Source: Bacteroidia bacterium (lineage in GTDB: Bacteria; Bacteroidota; Bacteroidia; Chitinophagales; Chitinophagaceae). From it: DNA of 64,000 nucleotides. Below the pieces are notes generated by a model. It saw only the letters and a list, made by a program, of their open reading frames with translations, did no database searches and was not told where the DNA came from. The stretch covers positions 25,997-89,996 of the forward strand of contig JAUIBA010000016.1 of NCBI GenBank assembly GCA_030427635.1, written 5' to 3'. Shown in pieces: positions 46,079-58,500 of this stretch (positions within the stretch are counted from its first letter, which is position 1; each line of letters begins with the position of its first letter). The position numbers were made by a program, and so were the translations under genes.

Positions 46079-46765
46079 TTATTTCCAGAGAACGGTGCTT
46101 ACATAATCGGATACAGATACAAAGCCACGGTAGCGGGAGTCGAGAGAGTTGTGGCGGTAATCGCCTAAAACAAAAAGGCATCCTGTGGGTACGATTACGG
46201 GGCCAAAGTGGTCGGCATTCCAGTTCTGATGCCAGTATGCTTTTATAAAAGTGTCTGTTTGTGCTACCGGATAAATATCCCGTTGTGCGGGTATCTGATG
46301 TGTGTTGCGGTATTGTTCGGTGAAAGCAAGCAGGGCGGTCTCAGAATTGGGACGTGAAATGATTTCAACATCAGGCTCTTTATCGCTCAGTTTGTACACC
46401 TCATTGTCAGGAACCAGCCATGTATGATAGAGGGGGAGGCCGGCATCGGCATTATTGCCGTTGATGAACAGAACACCGTCTTTTATTTCTACTCTATCTC
46501 CGGCCATAGCTACAAGCCGGCTTACATACTGCTCCCTGACACCGGTAAAAAAGTTATTTGCCTTAAAGCAAATGAATTTATTGTGTTGTGGTTTTATAAG
46601 GTTGGTTGCAAAAATGATGCTACCAGGTCTGATAGTAGGTGTGTTAGCTCCTGTGGGAATAGAATAGAAGTCAAGAATCCCTAGCAGACGTAATAGGCCT
46701 GATATGACAATGACGCCAGCAATAACAAGTATCCAGGTATTTATAGTTTTCTCCCGCCTCTTCAT
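46079..46765 (-). CDS. Signal peptidase I (S26) homologue lacking the catalytic Ser-Lys pair
   Basis: 228 residues with one N-terminal transmembrane helix (about 10-30). The fold landmarks are present: YSIPTGANTPTIRPG in place of the PTGSMEPT box, QYVSRLVAMAGDRVEIKDG in place of the YVKRVVGLPGD box, and an intact GDYRHNSLDSRYRGFV box. At the catalytic serine position there is A40 (GANTPT) and at the lysine position S82 (YVSRL). By this alignment the enzyme should not cleave by the usual mechanism. A true signal peptidase must be elsewhere. It may be a membrane-bound binding or regulatory homologue. Confidence 0.8.
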   Translation of the reverse strand: MKRREKTINTWILVIAGVIVISGLLRLLGILDFYSIPTGANTPTIRPGSIIFATNLIKPQHNKFICFKANNFFTGVREQYVSRLVAMAGDRVEIKDGVLFINGNNADAGLPLYHTWLVPDNEVYKLSDKEPDVEIISRPNSETALLAFTEQYRNTHQIPAQRDIYPVAQTDTFIKAYWHQNWNADHFGPVIVPTGCLFVLGDYRHNSLDSRYRGFVSVSDYVSTVLWK

Positions 46766-47328
46766 AAAGTGTTGTATGGTTACAATTTAGGCTATTTGAT
46801 AGTTTTTGTCTGTAACTATTTTTCATAGTAGCTGCATTACTGCTTGTGATACCTGTGCTGAGTATGTGCGGCTGTATCAGTGGCGCATAATATGCCGGGC
46901 TTGTAAAGGCGTATTATGTGGGAATAGATACAGTACAGGCACCAATTATGCCCGACATGAAAGTAACATCACTAATGCCGTCAGTATTTACTGAGGTGGT
47001 GGATGTGAAAAAAAGAGACTCCCATTTTATGCCAGCATTTTTTCCGGGAGAAAAGGAGTCATTTGTCTGCAACCTGAATACCAGGGGCCGCAGCAAATAG
47101 TGCAATGTACAATACACCAGTATGCAGACCCTATGGGGCTGATAAAAAACTGCTTGTGCGCATACAGGAGGTGACGATAGAGGGTATGGCAATGGCGTTT
47201 ACCTATGTGAATAATGCCGATGTGGTTTTAACGTGATTCATGCATTTACTCTGAATGCATATATCAGTAATGTCCCCAGACTATCGAAACTGTGCATAGA
47301 ACTACTGGTGGATGAGCTGTAAGTAGTC
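46766..47328. other. Intergenic stretch with short broken frames, possible decayed gene
   Basis: 563 bases between the signal-peptidase homologue and the ABC-F gene. Protein-like runs occur in different plus-strand frames: one ending GEKESFVCNLNTRGRSK near 47100, one at 47105-47236 (MYNTPVCRPYGADKKLLVRI onward), and one ending NVPRLSKLCIELLVDEL at 47325. None has a convincing start or length. This pattern fits a frameshifted remnant, but no family is recognised and chance cannot be excluded. Confidence 0.35.
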
Positions 47329-49227
47329 TTACTCTGCAAACTCGCTGAGCTCCAGCCAGCGCATTTCTTTTTCTTCAAGGAGATTTGTAATCTCAGTCAT
47401 GCGGTTGCTGAGGGATTGTATCTCTTCGTAAGGAATGCCGGGGGCAGACATCTTAGCTGTAATGTCTTCTTTCTCCTGCTCCAGTGCGGGGATGTCTTTT
47501 TCGAGCTTGGTAAATTCCCGCTTCTCATTAAATGACAATTTCTTCTTGTCTTTAGCAGGCGCGGGTTTTGCTGCATCTGACTCTAAGGGTGCAGCGGTGG
47601 TGGCAGGTTCTTTTTCTTTTGTGCGCTCGCGGGTTTTTTCTTCTATGCGGTACTGTGTATAGTTGCCGGGGAAGTCGCGTATTTCACCATTGCCTTCAAA
47701 AACAAAAAGATGGTCTACGAGGCGGTCCATAAAGTAGCGGTCGTGAGAGACGATAACCAGACAGCCAGGATATTCACTGAGGAAGTTTTCCAGTACGGAG
47801 AGGGTAGGGAGGTCCAGGTCGTTAGTAGGCTCATCGAGAATGAGGAAGTTAGGATTGCGGAAGAGGACGGATAACAGCTGTAATCTTTTCTTTTCGCCAC
47901 CACTGAGCTTAGACAGGTATGTATACTGCTGCTCTGGCGGGAAGAGGAAAAGTGTGAGGAACTGAGATGCGCTGATGGTGCCACCTGAAGCCAGTGGGAA
48001 ATTTTCGGCAATGTTCTTTACAAACTCGATGATGCGCATGTCTTCTTTTATCTCCAGTCCCTGCTGGGAGAAGTTTCCGAAAACGACTGTATCACCGATA
48101 TTGATTTTACCACTATCGGCAGGCTCTATGCCCTGCAGCATGTGGAGGAAAGTAGATTTGCCGGCACCGTTGCCACCTATGATGCCAATACGTTCACCTT
48201 TCTTGAACGTATAATCGAACCCCTTGAGGATAACCTTATCGCCAAAGCTTTTGTATACTTTCTTCAGCTCGGCTACTTTGCCGCCCAGGCGGTTCATTTT
48301 TACCTGTAGCTCTATCTGGGTATCTACCACTTTCTGTTTTGCCCGGGCTTCTATATCATAAAAGTTGTCCTGACGGCTGCGGGATTTGGTGGTACGGGCT
48401 TTAGGCTGCTTGCGCATCCATTCCAGCTCTTTGCGGTATTGGTTGCGGGCTTTGTCAATATTAGCCAGGGTGTTTTCTATGCGTGCTGCTTTCTTCTCCA
48501 GATATCCCTGATAATCGTCCTGGTAGGTATATAGTTGCTCATTGTCCAACTCCCATATCTCGTCACAAACATCTTCAAGAAAGTAACGGTCGTGGGTAAC
48601 CATGAGCAGGGTGACTTTTTCCTGGTTCAGGTAATGTTCCAGCCACTCTACCATACCTACATCGAGATGGTTGGTAGGTTCGTCCATGATGAGGAGTACG
48701 TGCTTATGCTCAAAGCCAATGTCGATGAGTACCTGTGCCAGGGCTACGCGCTTGCGCTGGCCACCGGACAGGGTGCGTACCTGCTGGGACAGATTATGAA
48801 TATTGAGCTTGCCGAGAATCTGGTGGACCTTAGCTTCAAAGTCCCACGCGCCAAGCTCATCGAGCCGGGCAAGTGCGGATGCGTATTCGCCGGGGTCTTT
48901 ATCGGCCTGGCTTACGATGCGCTCATAGTTGCGCAGCGCTTCTGCCACCGGGTGGCGGTAATGAAAGATATTATCGAGTACAGTAGCATTTTCATCGAAA
49001 GATGGTTCCTGGTCGAACATGGCAACGGTAACATCTTTGTTTACCCAGATTTCTCCTTCGTCTACAGTGTCGCGCCCGGCAAGGATTTTGAGGAGTGTAG
49101 ACTTTCCACTTCCATTGCGGGCGATGAGGGCAATTTTGTCGCCCTCGCTTATATGAAACGAAATATTGGTAAACAGGGGCTTGATACCGTAAGACTTGCT
49201 GATGCCACTGGCAGAAACGTAATGCAT
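47329..49227 (-). CDS. ABC-F family ATPase (Uup-like)
   Basis: 632 residues with two ABC ATPase domains and no transmembrane part. Walker A motifs are ARNGSGKST (37-45) and GGNGAGKST in the second half. Signatures are LSGGQRKR and LSGGEKKR, Walker B regions LLIMDEPTNHLD and FLILDEPTNDLD. The charged linker between the domains (about 240-310) and the C-terminal coiled coil (about 560-630, KLEKDIPALEQEKEDITAKM) are as in Uup. ABC-F proteins act on ribosomes or, for Uup, on DNA-transposon precise excision; the cellular role here is unknown. Cytoplasmic. Confidence 0.92.
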   Translation of the reverse strand: MHYVSASGISKSYGIKPLFTNISFHISEGDKIALIARNGSGKSTLLKILAGRDTVDEGEIWVNKDVTVAMFDQEPSFDENATVLDNIFHYRHPVAEALRNYERIVSQADKDPGEYASALARLDELGAWDFEAKVHQILGKLNIHNLSQQVRTLSGGQRKRVALAQVLIDIGFEHKHVLLIMDEPTNHLDVGMVEWLEHYLNQEKVTLLMVTHDRYFLEDVCDEIWELDNEQLYTYQDDYQGYLEKKAARIENTLANIDKARNQYRKELEWMRKQPKARTTKSRSRQDNFYDIEARAKQKVVDTQIELQVKMNRLGGKVAELKKVYKSFGDKVILKGFDYTFKKGERIGIIGGNGAGKSTFLHMLQGIEPADSGKINIGDTVVFGNFSQQGLEIKEDMRIIEFVKNIAENFPLASGGTISASQFLTLFLFPPEQQYTYLSKLSGGEKKRLQLLSVLFRNPNFLILDEPTNDLDLPTLSVLENFLSEYPGCLVIVSHDRYFMDRLVDHLFVFEGNGEIRDFPGNYTQYRIEEKTRERTKEKEPATTAAPLESDAAKPAPAKDKKKLSFNEKREFTKLEKDIPALEQEKEDITAKMSAPGIPYEEIQSLSNRMTEITNLLEEKEMRWLELSEFAE

Positions 49228-49569
49228 AGAGGCTGCAAAGGTACAAGGCTATGAATAACTGCAGAGAAGAAAGATGAATGGGGGTGTGGAGGGGCTTATG
49301 GGTGCTGTGGGACACTGTTATTAAAAAAGAAAATAGATATAGACATAACTAACGTCATGAATGGCAAAACCGCCTGAATATGTAGTGTATTTTTTATCTA
49401 TTTAAAAAATTAACTTTCAGGCGGAATTACAAATTTTATTGAAAATATGTCAACTAAAATCCTGTGCAACCCCGTCTGATATATACATAAATAAGAGTAA
49501 TTTTGACAATCGTATATTTTGTATATGTTTTAAAGGCAATACAGGATATTACCCCTAAGCGAAACGGCA
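49228..49569. other. Leader region of the 3203-residue gene
   Basis: 342 bases without a gene, A/T-rich. It holds a nine-base inverted repeat CCGCCTGAA (49370-49378) / TTCAGGCGG (49416-49424) with a 37-base spacer and a promoter-like TATATTTTG at 49513-49521, about 48 bases before the start codon. Upstream promoter elements are not clear. Confidence 0.4.
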
Positions 49570-52500
49570 ATGAAAAAATTATTACTAACCTGGATAGCGG
49601 TACTCACAACTACACTAACATCTATAGCCCAGGTATCTCTAAGTCTTGCTACGGGAACGGGTCCTGTGGTGCCTGCCGGGTGGACCCTGGGAGGTAGCGC
49701 TACTGCACCCGGACCACATGTGCAACTGACACCAACAGCACTGGGACAGGCGGGGCGTGTGTGGTACACTACGCCTCAGAATGTGACTGCGTGTGGTGCG
49801 TTTGTAGTGGAGTTTGACTATCAGATAATACCACCATCTGCATCTCCTACGCCGGGCAATACCGCAGATGGACTTGCTTTCTGGCTTGTGAACCCAATGT
49901 CGGGCTTTACAGGTGGTGGTGGTATAGGGTTACCAACCAACCCGAATGGTCTGGTGCTGGTATTTGACACTTATGATAATGGTACCCCTGGTGATGACCC
50001 TCTGATATCGCTTTATGGCTATCCTGCCGGATTTGTAGGAGCATATGTGGAGAGCAGTCCGATAAACAGGCTGGCAGCAATGCCTAATCAGGCATCACTG
50101 CTGTATGATGCAGCCTGGCATCATGTGAAGCTGACGTACTCGGGCGGTAACATCAATGTGTATTATGACTATAACGGGTTTCCGTCAATGACTGCTTATT
50201 TCCCGATAACAACTGCGGGTTATTTCGGTTTCAGCGCGGCTACGGGAGGGGTGACATCTACACACAACATACGTAATGTGTACATCACATCGAACAGTAT
50301 AAGTGCGATAAACGGACCTACTACGTTGTGTACCGGCACCAATACCGTATATACAGACTCTACTGCAGGTGGTACGTGGAGCAGTACTAATACGGCTGTA
50401 GGTACTATCAATACTACCACAGGAGAATTCACGCCATTATCGGCAGGGACTACTACGATATCCTACTTCTATTCCTCTACCTGTAATACAGGACTGGTGG
50501 TAACGGTAAGCCCTACTGCATTACCCGCTATAACAGGGCCTGCATCGTTATGCTCCAGTACTCCCACTACATACAGTGATGCTACTGCAGGCGGGGCGTG
50601 GACAACCAGCAGTGCGGCAACAGCAACGGTATCGGCAGGTGGTGTGCTGACTCCTGTACAGGCGGGCGTGGTAACTCTTACCTATACGCTGCCTGTGGGG
50701 TGCTATACTACCCGTACAGTAACCATCAATACGGCACCGCCGCCATTGACCATATCCCCTCTGCCAGCCAATGTGTGTGACAACGGCTCCCTGACACTGA
50801 CTGCAACAGGCGCAAGTACATATAATCTTTTTCCTGTGCAGAGCTGGGAAAATGGGGTGCCTACAACGACCGGTATACCCATTAATCAATGGACCTATAC
50901 CGGGACCCCGGCATCGGTATGGCAGCAGATGGATGCTGCGCTTACAACTTCACCTGTGGCTGGTACTGCATATGCAGGAACTTATGTGGCAAAGTTTAAC
51001 TGTCGCGGGACTACCAGTGGCACTATTGCCAATCTATACTCGCCATCATTCAGCATGACGGGCGTAGGTACCGGCACGCTGACCTTCTGGATGTACAGAG
51101 ATGGTTCGGGCGCGTACTCGGGGGCTGCGTATAATACAGAGGGGCTGAATGTGTTTGTAAATACAACAGCATCGACAGCTGGTGCTACGTCGCTGGGTTT
51201 TGTACCCCGCAGGGCTGCACTGGCAATTACCGGGCCTCTGACGGGAACGCCGGCGCCGGGCGTATCTGGCTGGTACCAGTATACGGCTACTATCCCTGCT
51301 ATATTTACCGGTACTGCCAACTATATTATTTTACAGGGTGTGAGCCGGAATGGTAATAACTTTTATATAGATGATGTGCGGCTTACAGGAACGGTGAGTA
51401 CCGCTACATGGGCACCCAACACCCACCTGTTTATGGATGCAGGATTTACAACGCCATATGTGGGTGCGGCTGTGAATCCTGTGTATATGCACCCTACTGG
51501 CATTACCACTCCTGCTGCGATAACGTACAGTGTATCTGCATCGAACGGTATATGCTCATCGACAGGAACGGGTACTGTGACCATGAATCCTAACCCGGCA
51601 TCCATAACGGGCTTTACAACTATATGTGTGGGTGCTAACAGTACTCTGGTGAGCGCTACGCCTGGCGGTACGTGGAGCAGTACCGCCACAACCATAGCCA
51701 CGGTGAACCCTGCAACGGGTGTAGTATCGGGGCTGGCAGTAGGTACATCTACCATAGAGTACTCTATAGGCGGCTGTTCTACATCGGTAGTGGTGACGGT
51801 GGTGACATCGCCGGGGGCTATTACCGGTAGCTCGGTAGTATGCCAGGGTTCTGTAATCACATTCAGTAATCCTACGGCGGGTGGTTCATGGTCCAGCTCA
51901 AATACAACTGTAGCAACCGTGAACCCGACTACCGGTGATGTGGGCGGTGTAACGGTAGGTACGGCCATTATTACCTATGGAATAGGTACCTGCTACTCTA
52001 CCATGACGGTAAGTGTAAACCCTGTGCCTACTCCAATAGCCGGCTCGCTGGGGGTGTGTGTAGGTGCAACGACTGCACTAAGCAGTACGCCATCGGGTGG
52101 GTTCTGGTTTTCCAGTGCTACGGGTATAGCTTCCATAACGCCGCTGGGGGGTGTGGCTACGGGTAACAGTCCGGGTACGGCAGTGATAAGCTATACGAGA
52201 TCGGGATGTACGGCTGTGGCTACGCTGAATGTAGTAGCAACACCAGGACCTATAACAGGCACACTGAGTACGTGTTATGGTTCTACGACGGCATTGGCCC
52301 ATGCGACGCCGGGAGGTACGTGGAGCAGCAGTAATGTGCTGATAGCAACAGTAAGTACTACGGGTGTAGTGACCGGTATGGCCATAGGTGGCGGTACTGC
52401 CACAATTACCTATACGGTAAGTGCCGGCTGTTTTGCAACGGCAGTGGTAACAGTAATAGCTGCACCCGCCGCGCCAACGGGTTTATCTGCATTGTGTGCC

Positions 52501-55500
52501 GGAAATACCGCGACTTATACACATGCTACCGGCGGCGGTATATGGAGTACTGCATGCCCTGGTATAGCCACAATTACAGCCGGTGGCGGTGTGCTTACGG
52601 CTGGAGCTGTCGCTACCGCATCGACCTGTGTGGTTACCTACACACTGCCGGGAGGATGTATAGCTACGAAATCAATAACGATTAACCCGGCTCCGGCAGT
52701 AATTACCGGAGGTATGAATATATGTCAGGGGGCCAATACTACGTTAAGCAGCGCTACGCCTCTGGGTACATGGAGCAGCAGCAATACGACTGTAGCTACT
52801 ATAGGTGCATCGACCGGTATAGCGACGGGTAATAATGCAGGTACTGCTGTTATTACTTATCAACTGGGTACGGGGTGCTATGTAACTTCTGTACTCACGG
52901 TGAGTGCAGCACCGCCTGCTATTACGGGTACATTTACCGTGTGTGCAGGAAGCACAACAACGCTGTCCTGCCTGTTATCTCCTATATCATGGTCAACGAC
53001 AGGCGGACATGGTACGATATCAGGTACAGGTGTGTATACCGGTGTGACTGCTGGTGTGGATACGGTAACTGTTACTTCGTCAACAGGATGTGCTACCACT
53101 GCAATGGTAACCGTGAACCCTGTGCCGGGAGCGATAACCGGACCTTCAGGTTACTGTGTTGGTAATACAATAACATTAAACGCCAGCCCTGCCGGTGGTA
53201 CATGGAGTTCATCGAGCGGTATAGCTCCGGTATTGACCACGGGTATATCGGCAGGTGTGCCATATGCTGTAATAGGAGGGAATGCACCGGGCGGTACTGC
53301 AACTATAACTTATACCAATGCATGGGGCTGTGCCAGTACAAAGCCGGTAATAGTGAATACGCTCCCCGGCAGTATAGGTGGCAGCACCACTACATGTGTG
53401 GGCGTATGTACTACGCTCACAAACTCTGCCAGCGGTGGTGTGTGGAGCAGCAGCAATACGACGGTAGCTACGGTAAATCCTGCAACGGGATTGTACTGTG
53501 GTGTAGCATCAGGAACTTCAACAATAGTGTATTCTCTTGGCTCAGGCTGTACGGTGAGTACAGTAGTGACTGTGAACCCGCTACCTGTGATAACCTCTAC
53601 CGGAACAGAAGTATGTGCAGGCTCGTGTATGACTGTAGCCGCAACACCTGCGGGTGGTACATGGAGCAGCAGCAATACAGCAGTATTTACTACCGGTGCC
53701 GGTACTGTGTGCGGTGTGGCTGCGGGTACGGCAATACTTACCTATACCGCTCCTGTAACCGGCTGCTATACGACGCGTGTAATGACTGTGAATGCATTGC
53801 CTGCTGTGCCGGGTGGTGCATCGTCGGTATGTGCAGGGGCATGTACGCCACTAAGCGGAAGCCCTGCAGGCGGAACCTGGGCCAGCAGTAACATGGCAAC
53901 AGGTACTATTAATACTGCTACAGGTGTATTCTGCGGGATAGCATCCGGTACCACAAATATTATCTATACACTGCCTACTGGCTGTGCGCGTACACTGGGT
54001 ATGGTGGTGAACACACTGCCAACATCTATAACCGGAAATACATCGGTATGTGAGGCTCAATGCACAGGACTTACAGGCGCACCGCTGGGCGGTGTATGGA
54101 GCAGCAGTAATACTGCTGTGGGTACGATACATCCATCTTCGGGCAACTTCTGTGGTGTATCGGCAGGTACTACCAATATAACTTATACATTGCCTACAGG
54201 CTGCTATCTGGCAGAGACAAGAACTGTGGCACCGACACCATCGGCAATAACCGGTGTAATGACAGTGTGTGTGGGACTGACGACAACGCTTAACAGTACC
54301 CCCGCAGGTGGTACCTGGGCGGCAAGCCCGACTACTGTAGCTACCATAGATGCAGCGACAGGTGTAGTAACCGGACAGTCCGGTACCAATACAGGTACTA
54401 TTACCTATACTTCGCCATCAGGCTGTAAGGTGACTACAATAGTGACTGTGATGGGACTACCATCAGGTATATCCGGTAGTCTGAATGTATGTGAGGGTGG
54501 TACCAGTACGCTGAACTGTACCCCGGCCGGCGGTACCTGGAGTATGGCTTGTGGTAGTGTTGCAACAATTTCTACCAGTGGGGTAGTAAGTGGTGTGGCG
54601 CCAGGCACCTGTGTGGTGACCTATACACTAGGTACCGGCTGCAGCAGGCTGGCTGTGGTGACTGTAAATGCTGCGCCCGTTCCTGTAACAGGAGCCGCTA
54701 CTGTGTGTGTAGGAACAACGACCACGCTTACCAGCACGCCGGGTGTAACATGGACAACATCCAATGGCGCTGTAGCAACAGTAAATGCAACTACCGGAGT
54801 AGTAACCGGAATGAACGGGCCATTGACGGTAACGATAACAGCGACAAATAGTACAGGCTGTACTGCCAGCAGGGTAGTGACGGTGTATGCATTGCCCGCC
54901 AATATTGCCGGCCCCATGCAGGTGTGCTCTCTTGATACGGTATTACTGACATCGCCGGGTACACCGGGTGGCACCTGGAGCAGCAGTGACCCTGCAGTAG
55001 CGTCAATTGTGTCTGTTACCGGTGAGTGTACAGGTGGGGCAGTAACAGTGGCTACCACGGCTACTATTACCTATACACTGGGTACCGGATGTGTGAAGAC
55101 GAGGGTGATAACTGTTAACCCACTACCAAATGATATAGTCGGCATCAACAGTTTCTGTCAGTATGAATGTGTAACATTACTAAGCGCGCCATTTGGTGGC
55201 ACCTGGAGTACCGGAACACCGGGCATTCTTACTGTAAGTACGCCAACAGGTACTTTCTGCGGACCTAACCCAGGTACCGGTATGGTAACCTATACGCTGC
55301 CTGTAACCGGATGCCGTAAGACCTATCAGGTAACGGTAAATCCTGTGCCGGGTGTAATAACAGGGCCGGCATATGTATGCGTTAATGAATCTGTGACACT
55401 GAGCAGCACTCCTGCCGGAGGCAGCTGGACCACTATGGATGCTACCGTTACTGTAAATGCTGGTACGGGTGAGGTGACCGGAGTGTCGGGCGGTAGTGCG

Positions 55501-58500
55501 GTGATAACCTACCATTATCCTGTAACAGGCTGCATTACAACGACAACTGTAAATGTAAAAGCACTACCAGCACCTATAAGTGGCAGTAATCAGGTATGTG
55601 AAGGACTTTGTACTGTACTTACCAATGATACGGTGGGTACATGGTCTCATTCCAGTCCTGCTACGGCAACACTGGATGCATCCGGTACCATATGTGGTAT
55701 AGTGGCAGGAACGACTATTGTAAGTTATACATCGGCCAATACGGGATGTACCCGGACCGAAGTGTTTACGGTAAACGGACTGCCTGCTGCTATAAGCGGA
55801 CCTGATGGATTCTGTAACTATAGTTATGCCAACTACAGCAGTATGCCCGGGGGCGGTATATGGAGCAGTGCCGATACTTCCATACTGGAGTTTACAGATT
55901 CTGTAGCAGGTATTGCTTATGGAAAGGTTGTAGATACAACGACTATCACCTATACACTCCCTACGGGATGTAAAGTGAGTAAGGATGTGTTTATGATACT
56001 GGCCCCTTATACTATAAATGGACCGGATGAGGTGTGCGATGGTACCTGTGCTTCTTTCAACAACATAATAGGTGGCGGTAACTGGAGTACAAGTAACCCC
56101 GGTGTGCTGAGTGTGGCACCATTAACACCTGCATCTATAACTGCCTGTGGTGTAACGGCAGGTACGGCCAATATCACTTATGTACTGTCGACAGGGTGTG
56201 CCTCTGTGAAGCCTGTGACGGTGAATCCGATACCGACACCTACAACAGGAACACCTCAGGTATGTGAAGGACTGACCACCGATCTGGACAATGCTACCCC
56301 GGGTGGCACATGGACTTCAGGTGACCCTACGATAGCGACTGTAGATACTAGCACGGGACTTGTGACCGGCGTATACGGAGGCGCATCGGGCGCTACAACA
56401 ACTATTACCTATACACTGAGTACCGGATGTACGGCACTAACAGATATTACTGTGAATCCATTGCCTGCAGCCATAGCAGGGGTGCCTGAACTGTGTGAAG
56501 GGCAGACTGTAATCTTTACCAGCAGTACAGGTGGTGGCTCGTGGTTTACAGCTGATGCTGCAGTGGCTGACGTGGGTATAAGTACGGGTGCTGTAAGTGG
56601 TGTATCGGCATATGCTACAGGAGTAGGTGGCGTAGGGCAGACTACCATATCTTATGTACTACCTACAGGATGTATGCGTACTGCAGATGTGACGGTGAAT
56701 CCGGTGCCGGCACCAATAAGTGGTATATCGGCCATATGTGCCAATGATATTACCGTGCTGGGTAATGGTACTCCTGGCGGCACATGGGTGAGCAGTAATC
56801 CTGCTGTAGGCTCGGTAGATGCCATAGGCGTAGTTCGTGGTGTGTCGGCAGGGACAGTGGTTATCTCCTATGTACTGGGTACAGGCTGTATGAGTACGTG
56901 GCCAATGTCTGTGAACGACACCCCATCAGCCATTACCGGCTCACTGGAGGTATGTGCCGGTTTTGCAACCAACCTTACGAGCGGTCCTGCGGGCGGTGTG
57001 TGGAGTCAAACTCCATCATCAATGGTATATGGTACCATCAACAGTATAACGGGTGTAGTGAGCGGTATAACCGGCGGACTGGTACCGGTGACCTATACAC
57101 TGGGCAGCGGCTGCCGCACGACACAGGTAGTGACCGTAATTACCCTGCCACCGCTTATCAGCGGCCCGGCACAGGTATGTGAGGCAGGCGGTGTGATAAC
57201 GATGACCCATCCGATGACAGGAGGTACATGGAGCATCGCCAATCCGGCCATTGCCACGGTAGATGCATCGGGTAATGTGACCGGCCATGTGGCAGGCACT
57301 ACGGTACTGACCTATACGGTAGGTACGGGCTGCTTCAATATTCATACGATAACAGTGAATCCGCTGCCTGCAGCCATCACCGGCCCCACACCGATGCAGG
57401 TATGCGAAGGTTCGACCATCATCCTGTCCAGCGCCACCCCATCAGGCGTATGGGTGAGTGATGCTACAGACAGGGCTACGATAGGCAGTACCAGCGGTGT
57501 ACTGACGGGCGTAAATGCGGGTGTGGCCCCGATACGTTATGTGATAGGCGCTACGGGTTGTGAGGTCAGTGCGCTGGTAACGGTGAACCCGACCCCGGCA
57601 GCTATTGTGGGTAATCCGCACATCTGTGAGGGCGCTCCGGTAGCCTATATGACAGCCTCACATGGCGGTACATGGAGTGTAAGCAACCCATCGGTAGTGA
57701 CACTGGCAGGTATCACCGACAGCACCGTGACCGGGATGCCGGTATCTCTGGGAGTGGCAACGATCACGTATCAGTATCCGATGAGCATCGGCGGCTGTAT
57801 AACAACGAAGTCGGTAACGGTACAGCCGCTACCGGTGGTATATAATGTAACGGGCGGCGGCAGTATGTGTGCCGGAGATGCGGGTGTACCGGTAGGACTG
57901 GACGGCTCACAGCCGGGTGTAAGCTATGTGCTGTACCGCGGCGCTACGGCTACGGGCTATCTGGCGGGCAGCGGCTTTGCGCTGGACTTCGGCGGTATGA
58001 CGGTGAGCGGTATGTATACGGTACAGGCTACGAATGCCACGAGCGGCTGCCAGCGCAATATGGCGGGCAGTGCGACAGTGATTGTGAACAGCCCTGCGCT
58101 GCCATCGGTAACGATAGGCGCGGCCCCTGCGGACAGTGTCTGTCCGGGAGAGGTAGTGACCCTGACCCCGGTACCGGTACATGGCGGCACAGCGCCGACC
58201 TATGTATGGCGTGTGAACGGTGTGACGGTAGCCGTGGGTGGTACGTACAGCTTCATCCCTGCGGATGGGGATGTGGCCTCGGTGACGATGACCAGCGATG
58301 AGCACTGTGTGACAACAGCAACAGCAACGGGCAGTAAGACCCTGACGGTACTGCCACAGGCGGTACCGTATGCAGGAGTGAGCATCAGCCCCAATGATAC
58401 GGTATGTGAATCGACCCCGGTAACGCTGACGGCAGTACCTGAGTATGGCGGTAATGCACCGGCCTATGAGTGGTACCTGAACGGCAGCATGGTGAGTACG

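Noticed and set aside
49370..49424. Inverted repeat as an operator or riboswitch of the giant adhesin gene
   Set aside because: Arms are only nine bases with a 37-base spacer, and no known riboswitch core or promoter overlap is visible.
49530..49769. Minus-strand frame opposite the start of the giant adhesin gene
   Set aside because: Composition and lack of any motif indicate a shadow of the sense frame encoding the signal peptide and lectin-like domain.
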